Of a DNA stretch of 64,000 nucleotides, positions 17,236 through 25,158 are shown one piece after another. Under the pieces are notes generated by a model, which saw only the letters and a list, made by a program, of their open reading frames with translations, had not been told where the DNA came from and did not search any database. This DNA comes from Amycolatopsis sp. NBRC 101858 (GTDB lineage Bacteria > Actinomycetota > Actinomycetes > Mycobacteriales > Pseudonocardiaceae), in contig NZ_BSTD01000003.1 of assembly GCF_030269325.1 (NCBI RefSeq), forward strand, positions 434,001 to 498,000, written 5' to 3'. How positions within the stretch are numbered: position 1 is the first letter of the stretch; each line of letters opens with the position of its first letter. A program made the translations under genes and the position numbers.

Positions 17236-18546
17236 TTAACCGGCCCGCGCAACCGGGTTGTCACGAGGGGCACGTACCCCGGCGAGGGTCACGCCGATCG
17301 CCGGCAGCCACAACGCTCCGGCGATCAGGCCCGCGGCGTGGAGGCCGCCGACCGACCCGTCGCCCGCCACGGTGCCGAACACCGCCACCCCGAGCGCGCC
17401 GCCGGCTTGGCGGGCGGTGTTGTTGATGCCGCCGGCGACGCCGGCGCGTCCGGGCGGGATGCCGCCGACCGCGGCCGTCACGACCGCCGTCGTCAGCAGG
17501 CCCATGCCGGTCCCCAGCCCGAGCAACGTCGGCAGGAGGGCCGGATACCCGCTGTTCCCGTTGAGCAGCACCAGGTTCAGCATCCCGGACGCGCCGAGCG
17601 CGAGCCCGGCCACCATCGGCGGCCGCGGGCCGAACCGGGCCACCAGCCGGCCCGAGACCGGCGCCACCACCGAGAGCGGCAGGAACAGCGGCAGCACCTC
17701 GAGCCCGGCTTCCAGCGGCCCGGCGTGCCGGACGCCCTGGAGGTACAGCGTCAGGACGAGGATCGTGCCGATGCCGACGAAGTTCATCACCGCCGCGACG
17801 AGGTTCGCGCCCGCCGTCCGCCGGGCGAGGTCCAGGGGCAGCATCGGGTGCGCCGAACGGCGCTCGACGACCAGGAACGCGGCCGCCAGGACGACCGCGA
17901 GCAAGCCGGCGAAGACGCTCCCGCCGATGACCGCGTAGACCCCGGCGCCGAGCGCGGGCACGGCGGTGACGATGCCGGCGACGTCGGCCCGCCCGCGCCC
18001 GCGGTGCCCGCGCGGCACGAGCCGGCGGGTCGCGACGGCGGCCGCGAGCACCACCGGGACGTTGAGCCAGAACACCGGCCGCCAGCCGGCCGCGGCGACG
18101 ATCGCGCCGCCGAGCACCGGGCCCGCCGAGAGCGCCAGCGCCGACACCCCGGCCCACACGCCGAGGGCCCGCGCGCGCTCGGCGTGTCCCGGGTAGGCGT
18201 GGGTGATCACGGCCAGGGTGCCGGGCAGCAGCAACGCGGCGCCGAGGCCCTGCCCGGCACGGGCGGCGACGAGCCACGGCGCGGTGCCGGCGAGCCCGCA
18301 CACCGCCGACGCCGCGCCGAACAGGACGAAGCCCGCGAGGACGACCCGGCGGTGGCCGAAGACGTCACCGAGTGCGCCGCCGGTGAGCAGCAGCGCGGCC
18401 AGGACGACCGTGTAGCCGTCGACCACCCACTGCAGGGCGGCGAGGTTCGCGCCGAGCTCGGTGCCGATGGTGGGCAGGGCGACGTTGACGACCGTGACGT
18501 CGAGCTGGACGAGGAACATGCCGGCGCACATGGTGAGCAAGAGCAT
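17236..18546 (-). CDS. MFS drug exporter, DHA2 (EmrB/QacA) type
   Basis: 436 residues, 12-14 membrane helices. The N-terminal motif LVQLDVTVVNVALPTIG matches the DHA2 signature LDxTVVNVALP, and GGALGDVFGHRR is the loop 2-3 MFS motif. INNTARQAGGALGVAVFGTVAG near the C-terminus matches the last DHA helix block. Proton-driven efflux of small hydrophobic compounds is the usual role. ATG 18546 gives a start directly before helix 1; there are no better-supported upstream starts. It is divergent from an ArsR-type gene 64 bp away, which is its likely repressor. The promoter of ileS must lie within or near its 3' end. Confidence 0.88.
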   Translation of the reverse strand: MLLLTMCAGMFLVQLDVTVVNVALPTIGTELGANLAALQWVVDGYTVVLAALLLTGGALGDVFGHRRVVLAGFVLFGAASAVCGLAGTAPWLVAARAGQGLGAALLLPGTLAVITHAYPGHAERARALGVWAGVSALALSAGPVLGGAIVAAAGWRPVFWLNVPVVLAAAVATRRLVPRGHRGRGRADVAGIVTAVPALGAGVYAVIGGSVFAGLLAVVLAAAFLVVERRSAHPMLPLDLARRTAGANLVAAVMNFVGIGTILVLTLYLQGVRHAGPLEAGLEVLPLFLPLSVVAPVSGRLVARFGPRPPMVAGLALGASGMLNLVLLNGNSGYPALLPTLLGLGTGMGLLTTAVVTAAVGGIPPGRAGVAGGINNTARQAGGALGVAVFGTVAGDGSVGGLHAAGLIAGALWLPAIGVTLAGVRAPRDNPVARAG

Positions 18547-18610
18547 GTCCCCAGTGGACCGCCGGGACGCTTCCGTCGCGGTGGAAGTGTGCCCGGGGCA
18601 TCCTGGAGGC

Positions 18611-19357
18611 ATGGAAGGCGACGCCGACATCGCGCGCACCGCGGCGCTGTTCGCGGACCCCGCGCGGGTCCGGGTGCTGCTCGCCCTCGCCGACGGCCGG
18701 GCGCTGGCGGCGTCCGTGCTGGCGGCCGAGGCCCGGCTGTCCGCGCCGGGGGTCAGCGCGCACCTGGCGAAGCTGCGGGCCGCGGGCCTGGTGGTCGCCG
18801 AGAAGTCGGGGCGGCACCGGTTCTACCGGCTGGCCGGCCCGGACCCGGCCGAGCTGATGGAGGCACTGGCGCGGTTCTCGCCGTCACAACCGGTGACGTC
18901 CCTGCGCGAGGGGACGCGCGCGGAGGCGCTGCGCACGGCGCGGACCTGCTACGACCACCTGGCGGGACGGCTCGGCGTGGCGGTCACGGCGGCGTTGCTC
19001 GAGCGGGGCGCGCTGTCCGGGGCGTCCGACACGCGACGACGTCCGGGCGACCGGATTTCGGCTCCGCTGCGCGAACACCCGTACACACTGGGTCCGCACG
19101 CGACCGAGGTGTTCGGCTCGCTCGGCGTCGATCTCGACGCGGCCGCGGCGGGCCGGCGTCCCTTGCTGAAGTTCTGCCTGGACTGGAGCGAGCAGCGCCA
19201 TCACCTGGCGGGCGCGCTGGGCGCGGCCGTGGCGACGCGGTTCACGGAGGCGGGCTGGGTGCGGCGGCGCGGGCAGGCGCATCGCGCGGTGAAGCTCACG
19301 CCGGAAGGAGCGAGGGCGCTGGCCACCCGGCTGGGTCTGGCCGACCTCGCCGCCTGA
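18611..19357 (+). CDS. ArsR-family regulator, divergent from MFS exporter
   Basis: 248 residues. ArsR winged helix at residues 1-80 (LFADPARVRVLLALADG, then SAPGVSAHLAKLRAAGLVVAEKSGRHRFYRLAG). The C-terminal half (LRTARTCYDHLAGRLGVAV, then LKFCLDWSEQRHHLAGALGAAVATRF) is the same extra domain as in the regulator at 11,283-11,966. Two cysteines, one in each of these blocks, are conserved between the paralogues. ATG 18611 is preceded by TGGAGG. The divergent layout with the DHA2 exporter suggests local control of efflux, by inference. A ligand is not predictable. Confidence 0.85.
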   Translation: MEGDADIARTAALFADPARVRVLLALADGRALAASVLAAEARLSAPGVSAHLAKLRAAGLVVAEKSGRHRFYRLAGPDPAELMEALARFSPSQPVTSLREGTRAEALRTARTCYDHLAGRLGVAVTAALLERGALSGASDTRRRPGDRISAPLREHPYTLGPHATEVFGSLGVDLDAAAAGRRPLLKFCLDWSEQRHHLAGALGAAVATRFTEAGWVRRRGQAHRAVKLTPEGARALATRLGLADLAA

Positions 19358-19392
19358 CGGCGTGTCGTCGCACCGCGCTCGCGTGTCGTCGA

Positions 19393-20001
19393 CTAGCGGT
19401 GGGCGGCGACCAGGTTCGCGTCGGGGCGGCAACGGTCACAGGGGGTGAAGCCGAGCTGACGGGCTTCGCCGACACCGATCGGGATCGTGTCGCGGGTGCC
19501 CAGCCAGATGCAGGTCGTCAGGTGGTAGCGCGGGTGCTCGTCGACCACCACGACCTCGTCCTCGAGGTCGGCCAGGACGGCGATGTCGGCTTCCGGGGTC
19601 TCTTCCACACCCGGATCGGACTCGATACCGTTCGCCGATTCGACCGGGGCTTCCGCCACGACGGTCTTTTCGGACTCGGATTCGGGTTCGGGTTCCGGCG
19701 TGTCGGCCGGGTCGCCCAGGTCACCGGCCGCCGGGATGAGGACGGTCGGCTCCTCCTCGGCCGGCTTTTCCGCCGGAGCAGGCTCCTCTGCCGGCGGCGA
19801 TGGCTCTTCGGAGACGGGCTTTTCGGGCTCGGCGGGTGCCGCGGCCCGACGCCGGCGGCGCAGCCAGTCGGCGACCAGGATCAGCCCGGCCAGCACCGAC
19901 AGGCCGATGGACACCCACGCCCACAGCGAAGAGGCCGTGATGAGCGCGGAGACGAGCAACCCCAGAGCCGCCAGTACCAGTACCAGCACGATGTAAAGCA
20001 C
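19393..20001 (-). CDS. Two-helix membrane protein with C-terminal Cys/His block (Rv2144c position)
   Basis: 202 residues. Two N-terminal membrane helices (YIVLVLVLAALGLLVSALI; WAWVSIGLSVLAGLILVADW), then an arginine cluster, an acidic, proline-rich linker of about 90 residues, and a C-terminal block HPRYHLTTCIWLGTRDTIPI, then FTPCDRCRPD. The His and three Cys in that block could bind a metal, as in Ada-type or RNHCP-like knuckles. It sits next to wag31 in the place taken by Rv2144c in M. tuberculosis, a transmembrane protein of unknown role, so a link with cell division or polar growth is possible. ATG at 20001. Confidence 0.8.
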   Translation of the reverse strand: MLYIVLVLVLAALGLLVSALITASSLWAWVSIGLSVLAGLILVADWLRRRRRAAAPAEPEKPVSEEPSPPAEEPAPAEKPAEEEPTVLIPAAGDLGDPADTPEPEPESESEKTVVAEAPVESANGIESDPGVEETPEADIAVLADLEDEVVVVDEHPRYHLTTCIWLGTRDTIPIGVGEARQLGFTPCDRCRPDANLVAAHR

Positions 20002-20082
20002 GCTGAATTACAGCACGAACCAGGCAAGATCGTCCGATGACCCGCCCACGTGCGGTACCGGATCGACTCCGAACCGTGGCTC

Positions 20083-20108
20083 ACCCCGCCGGCACGTGCC
20101 GGCGGGGT
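20083..20108 (-). terminator. Terminator-like perfect palindrome after wag31
   Basis: ACCCCGCCGGCAC and GTGCCGGCGGGGT form a perfect 13-bp inverted repeat, 14 bp after the wag31 stop codon (20123). Very GC-rich stem, no U-tract. It separates wag31 from the downstream two-helix membrane gene, which may need its own promoter. Confidence 0.75.
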
Positions 20109-20122
20109 CAGCCCGGGAAAAC

Positions 20123-20968
20123 TCAGCCGGCTTCGGCGCGCGGGCCGAACGAGTAGCCCTGGCCGCCGCTCGACGAACCGGACGACTGCCCGGAGTTCGA
20201 GGAGGCCGACGCCGGGGCCGCGGAGCCGCGGTCGTCGAGCTCGCGCAGCTGGGACTCGAGGAACCCGCGCAACCTCGTGCGGTACTCCCGCTCGATCGTG
20301 CGCAGCTCTTCGATCTTCTTGCCCAGCCCGCCCTTCTCGGAGTTCAGGCTGTTCATCGTCTCGGTGTACTTGCGCTGCGACTCGCGTTCCAGCGTGGTGG
20401 CCTTGTCGCGCGCCTGGCGCTCCAACGTCTCCGCACGGGTCCGCGCGTCGTTCAGCATGGTGTCGACGCGCGTGCGCGCCTCGTTCACCATCGAGTCCGA
20501 CTTCGCCCGCGCGTCCGAAAGCAGCTGCTCGGACTTGGTGCGGGCCTCGGCCAGCATCCCGTCGGACTCGGTCTTCGCCTCGGCGGTCAGCCGGTCGGCC
20601 ATCTCCTGGGCCAGGCCCAGGACCTTGGCGGCCTGCACGTTCGGCTCCGCGCTGTCGCCGACCATCGAGTGCGCCTGGGTCTGCTCCATGGCGGACTGCG
20701 GCGGCGGCACCGGCGCGAGGCGCCGGGACGGCTCTTCACGCATCGGGGGCGCCGACTTGGCGCTGTCGAGCTCGCCACGAGTCGACTCGAGCTCGGCGTC
20801 GAGCTGCTCCATCTGCTGGCGCAGCTCGTTGTTGTCCTCGATCAAGCGGGCCAGCTCGGTCTCCACCAGGTCGAGGAACGCGTCCACCTCGTCCTCGTTG
20901 TAGCCCCTCTTGCCGATGGGCGGCTTGCTGAACGCGACGTTATGCACGTCAGCGGGGGTCAACGACAT
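20123..20968 (-). CDS. wag31: DivIVA / Wag31 polar growth scaffold
   Basis: 281 residues. The N-terminal lipid-binding domain (MSLTPADVHNVAFSKPPIGKRGYNEDEVDAFLDLVETELARLI, residues 1-45) is typical of DivIVA. A linker with prolines (about 70-100) follows, then a long coiled coil (about 110-245) rich in ARTKSEQLLSDARAKSDSMVNEARTR-type heptads, and a Ser/Gly tail. Wag31 gathers at cell poles and recruits the elongation machinery; it is essential and PknA/B-phosphorylated in mycobacteria. It stands at the end of the dcw cluster, followed by a strong terminator palindrome. Confidence 0.97.
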   Translation of the reverse strand: MSLTPADVHNVAFSKPPIGKRGYNEDEVDAFLDLVETELARLIEDNNELRQQMEQLDAELESTRGELDSAKSAPPMREEPSRRLAPVPPPQSAMEQTQAHSMVGDSAEPNVQAAKVLGLAQEMADRLTAEAKTESDGMLAEARTKSEQLLSDARAKSDSMVNEARTRVDTMLNDARTRAETLERQARDKATTLERESQRKYTETMNSLNSEKGGLGKKIEELRTIEREYRTRLRGFLESQLRELDDRGSAAPASASSNSGQSSGSSSGGQGYSFGPRAEAG

Positions 20969-21020
20969 CAGATCACCTCACGCACTCCATGGCCTGCAGG
21001 GTCCACCCAAGTCTCCCCGA

Positions 21021-21305
21021 TCAACTTGGAGTCGCCAGTTGCATCGCGAAGAACACAACCAACAGCAGCACCATAATCGACAAGTCCAGTCCGACGCCGC
21101 CGATTCGAACCATCGGAATGATTCGTCTGAACAGACGAACCGGCGGGTCCGTCACTGTGTAGATGGTCTCGAGCGTCACCGCAACCCCCCCGGCCGGATG
21201 CCACTCACGCGCAAAAGTCCGGACGAGTTCGATCACGATCCGCGCCGTCAGCAGCAGCCAGAAGGCGAACAGCACGTACCAGACGACCAGCCACACAGCT
21301 TCCAC
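21021..21305 (-). CDS. YggT-family membrane protein
   Basis: 94 residues with two hydrophobic helices (VWLVVWYVLFAFWLLLTARIVI; LDLSIMVLLLVVFFAMQLA) and the family block TDPPVRLFRRIIPMVRIGGVGLDLS between them. YggT proteins are small membrane proteins kept next to sepF and divIVA; roles in osmotic tolerance or division have been proposed, without a defined activity. GTG at 21305; a TAGAGT hexamer 6 nt upstream could support a leaderless start. It is 52 bp upstream of wag31. Confidence 0.92.
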   Translation of the reverse strand: MEAVWLVVWYVLFAFWLLLTARIVIELVRTFAREWHPAGGVAVTLETIYTVTDPPVRLFRRIIPMVRIGGVGLDLSIMVLLLVVFFAMQLATPS

Positions 21306-21411
21306 GTACCTACTCTAACCGGGCGTCCTCGCAGAAGACGCAGTTGAGGGGGTCGACGCCGCATCGGGTCGACAAAATCACGTCTGCTTGCGCTCAGCGG
21401 TCCGCGCGACT

Positions 21412-22008
21412 TCAGCCCCGCAAGAATAATCCGCCCTCGGCAATCCGCCGACGGTCCTCGGCGGTGACGTCCACATCGGGCGGTGAGAGAAGGAACACCT
21501 TGTTGGTGACCTTGTCCATCGACCCGCGCAGCGCGAACGCCAGCCCGGCGGCGAAGTCGACGAGCCGCTTGGCGTCCGCGTTCTCCATCTCGGTGAGGTT
21601 GATGATCACCGGGATGCCCTCGCGGTAGTGCTCACCGATGGCGCGCGCCTCCACGTAGCTCGTCGGGTGCAGCGTCGTGATCCGGCTCAGCGGATCACGC
21701 AGCGGCGGACGGGCCGGTTCGGTGACCGGGCGCAGGCGCGCCACCGGCTCCGGCTGCCGGTCCATCGCCAGCGCACCGTGGACGGCGGGCTCGGCTGCCG
21801 ACACGGAGCGTGATCGACTGCGGCTGACAGGCTCGTCGTACGTGTCCTCGACCTCGCGGTACCGTGAGCGCGAGGACCGCGGCGCCGGCTCCTCATAGGA
21901 GTCGTAGTCGTCGTCGTAGCCGCGCCGGTAGTCGTCCTCGGCCTCGTAGCCGTCGTCGTCTGCGGGCACCATCCCGAAGTAGGCCTTCAGCTTCTGCAGC
22001 GCGCTCAT
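21412..22008 (-). CDS. sepF: SepF cell division protein
   Basis: 198 residues. An N-terminal amphipathic helix (MSALQKLKAYFGMVP) for membrane binding, a disordered acidic/arginine-serine-rich linker (about 20-100), and the SepF core (about 105-190: TTLHPTSYVEARAIGEHYREG, then NLTEMENADAKRLVDFAAGL). SepF anchors FtsZ to the membrane in actinobacteria, which lack FtsA. The core binds the conserved C-terminal peptide of FtsZ, here DDEVDVPPFMRR. ATG 22008 gives the standard N-terminus; upstream in-frame starts are unlikely. Confidence 0.97.
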   Translation of the reverse strand: MSALQKLKAYFGMVPADDDGYEAEDDYRRGYDDDYDSYEEPAPRSSRSRYREVEDTYDEPVSRSRSRSVSAAEPAVHGALAMDRQPEPVARLRPVTEPARPPLRDPLSRITTLHPTSYVEARAIGEHYREGIPVIINLTEMENADAKRLVDFAAGLAFALRGSMDKVTNKVFLLSPPDVDVTAEDRRRIAEGGLFLRG

Positions 22009-22105
22009 GCCTCTCCCTAGCCCTAGCCGCTCCCGCACCAACGTTTCTCCACGCCGTCAGTGCCCCGCGCGGGCGACCACTAAACGTGACGATCGCGCGA
22101 GCTCC

Positions 22106-22834
22106 CTACGGCGAGGCTAAACCGCGTCCGCCGAGCAACGCGGTTCCGACACGCACACAGGTCGAGCCGTGCGTGATCGCCTGCTCGAGATCATGGCTCA
22201 TCCCGGCGGAGACGTCTGCGGCATTCGGGTGATCTTTTCGGAGCCGCTCACCCGCGCGGGCGAGCCGTTCGAAGGCCTCGGCCGGGTCCGCGCCGAGCGG
22301 CGCGACGGCCATCAGGCCGCGAAACCGCAGTTCGTCCGTGTGAGTGACGTGCTCGGCGAGCGCACCGAGCTCGTCGAGGGGGCAGCCGCCGCGCTCCGGG
22401 TCGTCGTCGAGGCTCGCCTGGATCAGCACGTCGAGGGGTTCGTCACGTATCTGAGCGTCACGAGCCGCACGCACCGCCTTCGCGAGCGCGTCGGCGAGCC
22501 GGGCCGAATCCAGGGACTGCACCTCGTGCGCCCACCGGACCACGGAGCGTGCCTTGTTCCGCTGCAGCCGGCCGACCATGTGCCAGCGCAGGTCCGCCTC
22601 CGGCCGCAGCTCGGCGACTTCGAGGGCCTTCGGGCCGGCGTCCTGGTCGCGGTTCTCGCCGACGTCGGTCACGCCGAGGTCGGCCAGCAGCGCGGCGTCG
22701 GAGGCGGGGAACGTCTTGGTGACCGCGATCAGCTTGACCTCGTCGCGCGCCCGCCCGGCGGCGCGGCACGCGGCGGCGATCCGCTCTTCGACCTCGGCCA
22801 GGTTCGCGGCCAGCTCGGCCTTGCGGTCGGTCAT
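22106..22834 (-). CDS. yggS: PLP homeostasis protein, YggS/PROSC family
   Basis: 242 residues, single TIM-barrel PLP-binding protein without known catalytic activity that balances pyridoxal phosphate in the cell. The PLP lysine is in VKLIAVTKTFPASD; WHMVGRLQRNKARSVV, SAGMSHDLEQAITHGSTCVRVGTALLG are family blocks. The GENRDQDA stretch replaces the more common GENYVQE. ATG 22834 overlaps the pgeF stop by ATGA, so it is translationally coupled. Part of the ftsZ-distal dcw unit. Confidence 0.95.
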   Translation of the reverse strand: MTDRKAELAANLAEVEERIAAACRAAGRARDEVKLIAVTKTFPASDAALLADLGVTDVGENRDQDAGPKALEVAELRPEADLRWHMVGRLQRNKARSVVRWAHEVQSLDSARLADALAKAVRAARDAQIRDEPLDVLIQASLDDDPERGGCPLDELGALAEHVTHTDELRFRGLMAVAPLGADPAEAFERLARAGERLRKDHPNAADVSAGMSHDLEQAITHGSTCVRVGTALLGGRGLASP

Positions 22835-23535
22835 CCCTCGATCCAGGTGATCCCGGCGATCCGCCCGGTCGTGCCGTCGCGGCGGTAGCTGAAGAGCGTC
22901 TTGTCCTCGTTCGTGCACCGCGGGTCGACGCCGATCTTGCCGACGCCCAGGTCGGCGAGCTGCTGCCAGAGCCCGGCACGCAAGTCGAGCCCGGGCGTGC
23001 CCTTCCGCGTCTTGCACGCACTGCCGGGGACGTGCTTCTCGACGTCGGCGGCCATGGCGGCCGGGACCTCGTAGCAGTCGCCGCAGATGGCCGGGCCGAG
23101 CAGCGCCTCGATGCGGCCCACCTCGGCCCCGGCCTCCCGCATGGCTTCGACCGCCGCCGGGACGACGCCGACCCGCGTGCCGACGCGCCCGGCGTGCACC
23201 GCCGAGACCACGCCGGCCTCGGCGTCGGCCAGCAGGATCGGGACGCAGTCGGCGACCAGCACCACGAGCGCGACGCCCGGGGTCGCGGTCACCAGGGCGT
23301 CGGTCGCCTCGGCGGCCCGGGTCTCGGAGCCGTCCACCGTGGTCGCCGTGCGGCCGTGGACCTGCTCCATCCAGGCCAGCTTGTCCTCGGCCAGGCCCAG
23401 CTCGGCGGCGAGGCGCTTGCGGTTCGCGTAGACGTCGCCCTCGTCGTCGCCGACGTGGTCGCCCAGGTTGAACGTGTCGTACGGCGGCCGTGACGCGCCG
23501 CCCGCCCTGGTCGTGACCACTCGCCGAACCCGCAC
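22831..23535 (-). CDS. pgeF: Laccase-domain purine nucleoside phosphorylase/hydrolase-like protein (YfiH/PgeF)
   Basis: 234 residues, YfiH/LACC1 fold. Metal-site residues are recognisable: His in MEQVHGRTA, Cys in VLVADCVPILL and His in AVHAGRVGTR. The family usually has HAGWRG at the last motif; here it reads HAGRVG. C-terminal ICGDCYEVP and DPRCTNEDKTLFSYRRDG blocks fit the family. Reported roles are adenosine processing and removal of wrong peptides in peptidoglycan precursors, both from other species. GTG 23535 follows AAGGAGG at 7 nt. It is 76 bp after the ftsZ stop, behind a terminator-like hairpin. Confidence 0.92.
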   Translation of the reverse strand: MRVRRVVTTRAGGASRPPYDTFNLGDHVGDDEGDVYANRKRLAAELGLAEDKLAWMEQVHGRTATTVDGSETRAAEATDALVTATPGVALVVLVADCVPILLADAEAGVVSAVHAGRVGTRVGVVPAAVEAMREAGAEVGRIEALLGPAICGDCYEVPAAMAADVEKHVPGSACKTRKGTPGLDLRAGLWQQLADLGVGKIGVDPRCTNEDKTLFSYRRDGTTGRIAGITWIEG

Positions 23536-23554
23536 GAATCCTCCTTGACGTCAC

Positions 23555-23599
23555 TGAAGGCCACCACCCAGGACTCTAGTTCCCGGGTGATGGCCTTCA
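23555..23599 (-). terminator. Hairpin terminator after ftsZ
   Basis: TGAAGGCCACCACCC (23555-23569) pairs with GGGTGATGGCCTTCA (23585-23599) with one mismatch and a 15-nt loop, between the ftsZ stop (23612) and the pgeF start (23535). It would separate or attenuate ftsZ from the downstream genes. Confidence 0.7.
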
Positions 23600-23611
23600 A
23601 CGGTGGTGTCG

Positions 23612-24916
23612 CTAGCGCCGCATGAACGGCGGGACGTCGACCTCGTCGTCCGACGGGTCGTCGTGCACCGGCATCGCGCGGCCGGGCAGGCTGCCCTGGG
23701 TCGCGTTGGAGCCGATCGGCGAGTAGCCGCGCGAACCGCCGCCGGGCTGCGGGAGCCCGCCGGAGTTCTGGCCGGACGCCGACGGCAGCGGCGAGTGCGA
23801 CCGCGGCGGCGCGACCGGGTAGCCGGAGCTGCCCGCCGGCGGCACCGGGGTCGCCCCCGACGGTGGCCCCTGCTGGCTCGAAACCTGCCCCGCCGAGGCC
23901 GACGCCGTGGTCGAGCCCTGGCGCGAGCCGGAGCCGAAGGTCGACGGGTCGAGCTTCTTGTGGGTCGGCGCGCCGGCGTCGAAGCCGGCCGCGATCACCG
24001 TGACGCGGACCTCGTCGCCGAGGGAGTCGTCGATGATCGTGCCGAAGATGATGTTGGCGTCCGGGTGCGCGGACTCCTGCACCAGCGACGCGGCTTCGTT
24101 GATTTCGAACAGGCCGAGATCCGAACCACCCGCGATCGAAAGCAGCGCGCCGTGCGCACCGTCCATGGAGGCTTCGAGGAGGGGCGAGTTGATCGCCTTC
24201 TCCGCCGCCTGGATGGCTCTGCCTTCACCGCGTGCGCTCCCTATGCCCATCAGGGCGGAGCCCGCGCCGGACATGACGCTCTTGACGTCGGCGAAGTCGA
24301 GGTTGATCAGGCCCGGCGTGGTGATCAGGTCGGTAATGCCCTGGACACCGGACAGCAGCACCTCGTCCGCGGAGCGGAACGCGTCCATCAGCGACACGCC
24401 GATGTCGCCGAGCTGCAGCAGCCGGTCGTTCGGGATGACGATGAGCGTGTCGCACTCGTTGCGCAGCGACTGGATGCCGTCCTCGGCCTGCTTGCCGCGG
24501 CGCTTGCCCTCGAAGGTGAACGGGCGGGTCACGACGCCGATGGTCAGCGCGCCCAGCTTGCGGGCGATCTGCGCCACGACCGGGGCGCCACCGGTGCCGG
24601 TGCCACCGCCTTCGCCGGCCGTCACGAACACCATGTCGGCGCCCTTGATGACCTCTTCGATTTCTTCCCGGTGGTCTTCGGCGGCCTTCTGGCCGACCTC
24701 GGGGGCGGCGCCCGCGCCGAGGCCACGGGTCAGCTCGCGGCCGATGTCCAGCTTGACATCGGCGTCGGACATGAGCAGTGCTTGTGCGTCGGTGTTCACC
24801 GCGATGAACTCGACACCCTTGAGGCCGACCTCGATCATGCGGTTCACGGCGTTCACGCCGCCACCGCCGATGCCGACCACCTTGATCACCGCAAGGTAGT
24901 TGTGCGGGGGCGTCAT
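23612..24916 (-). CDS. ftsZ: Cell division GTPase FtsZ
   Basis: 434 residues. Tubulin-like GTPase forming the Z ring. GGGGVNAVNRM binds nucleotide, the tubulin signature GGGTGTG is at residues 104-110, and the T7 loop reads NLDFADVKSVM. A disordered Gly/Ser/Pro-rich linker (about 320-420) leads to the C-terminal peptide DDEVDVPPFMRR that binds SepF and FtsW. ATG 24916 starts MTPPHNYLAVIKVVGIGGGG. Unlike in Mycobacterium, ftsQ is not directly upstream: about 10 kb of other genes intervene, and a sigma-70-like promoter lies upstream instead. Confidence 0.98.
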   Translation of the reverse strand: MTPPHNYLAVIKVVGIGGGGVNAVNRMIEVGLKGVEFIAVNTDAQALLMSDADVKLDIGRELTRGLGAGAAPEVGQKAAEDHREEIEEVIKGADMVFVTAGEGGGTGTGGAPVVAQIARKLGALTIGVVTRPFTFEGKRRGKQAEDGIQSLRNECDTLIVIPNDRLLQLGDIGVSLMDAFRSADEVLLSGVQGITDLITTPGLINLDFADVKSVMSGAGSALMGIGSARGEGRAIQAAEKAINSPLLEASMDGAHGALLSIAGGSDLGLFEINEAASLVQESAHPDANIIFGTIIDDSLGDEVRVTVIAAGFDAGAPTHKKLDPSTFGSGSRQGSTTASASAGQVSSQQGPPSGATPVPPAGSSGYPVAPPRSHSPLPSASGQNSGGLPQPGGGSRGYSPIGSNATQGSLPGRAMPVHDDPSDDEVDVPPFMRR

Positions 24917-24968
24917 CGAAGTCCGCCTTCCTGATCGTTGTGCCCGTACAGCCCGCCGGCCGGTGATC

Positions 24969-25006
24969 AACTCTCAACCTAAACCCCAGATTGAGAGTTA
25001 TGTCAA
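24969..25006 (-). promoter_or_regulatory. ftsZ promoter with inverted repeat
   Basis: On the minus strand TTGACA (25006-25001) is followed after 18 bp by TTAGGT (24982-24977). A perfect 9-bp inverted repeat AACTCTCAA / TTGAGAGTT (24969-24977 and 24991-24999) covers the spacer and the -10 region. Transcription would start near 24970, giving a leader of about 54 nt before the ftsZ ATG. The repeat is well placed for a repressor. Confidence 0.65.
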
Positions 25007-25158
25007 CTGCCGACGTTAGGCAGGACGGTAGGCACCAGGCAGGCTCTAATCCAGTAGGCACGCCGTGTGTCGCAAAGGTGTTTTGCCACAACACGTTCGA
25101 GCGCGCAAGAGCCGGGAGCCGCGATCACCGCTCCGGCCCCGTCTGCTATGGCGCTCCG

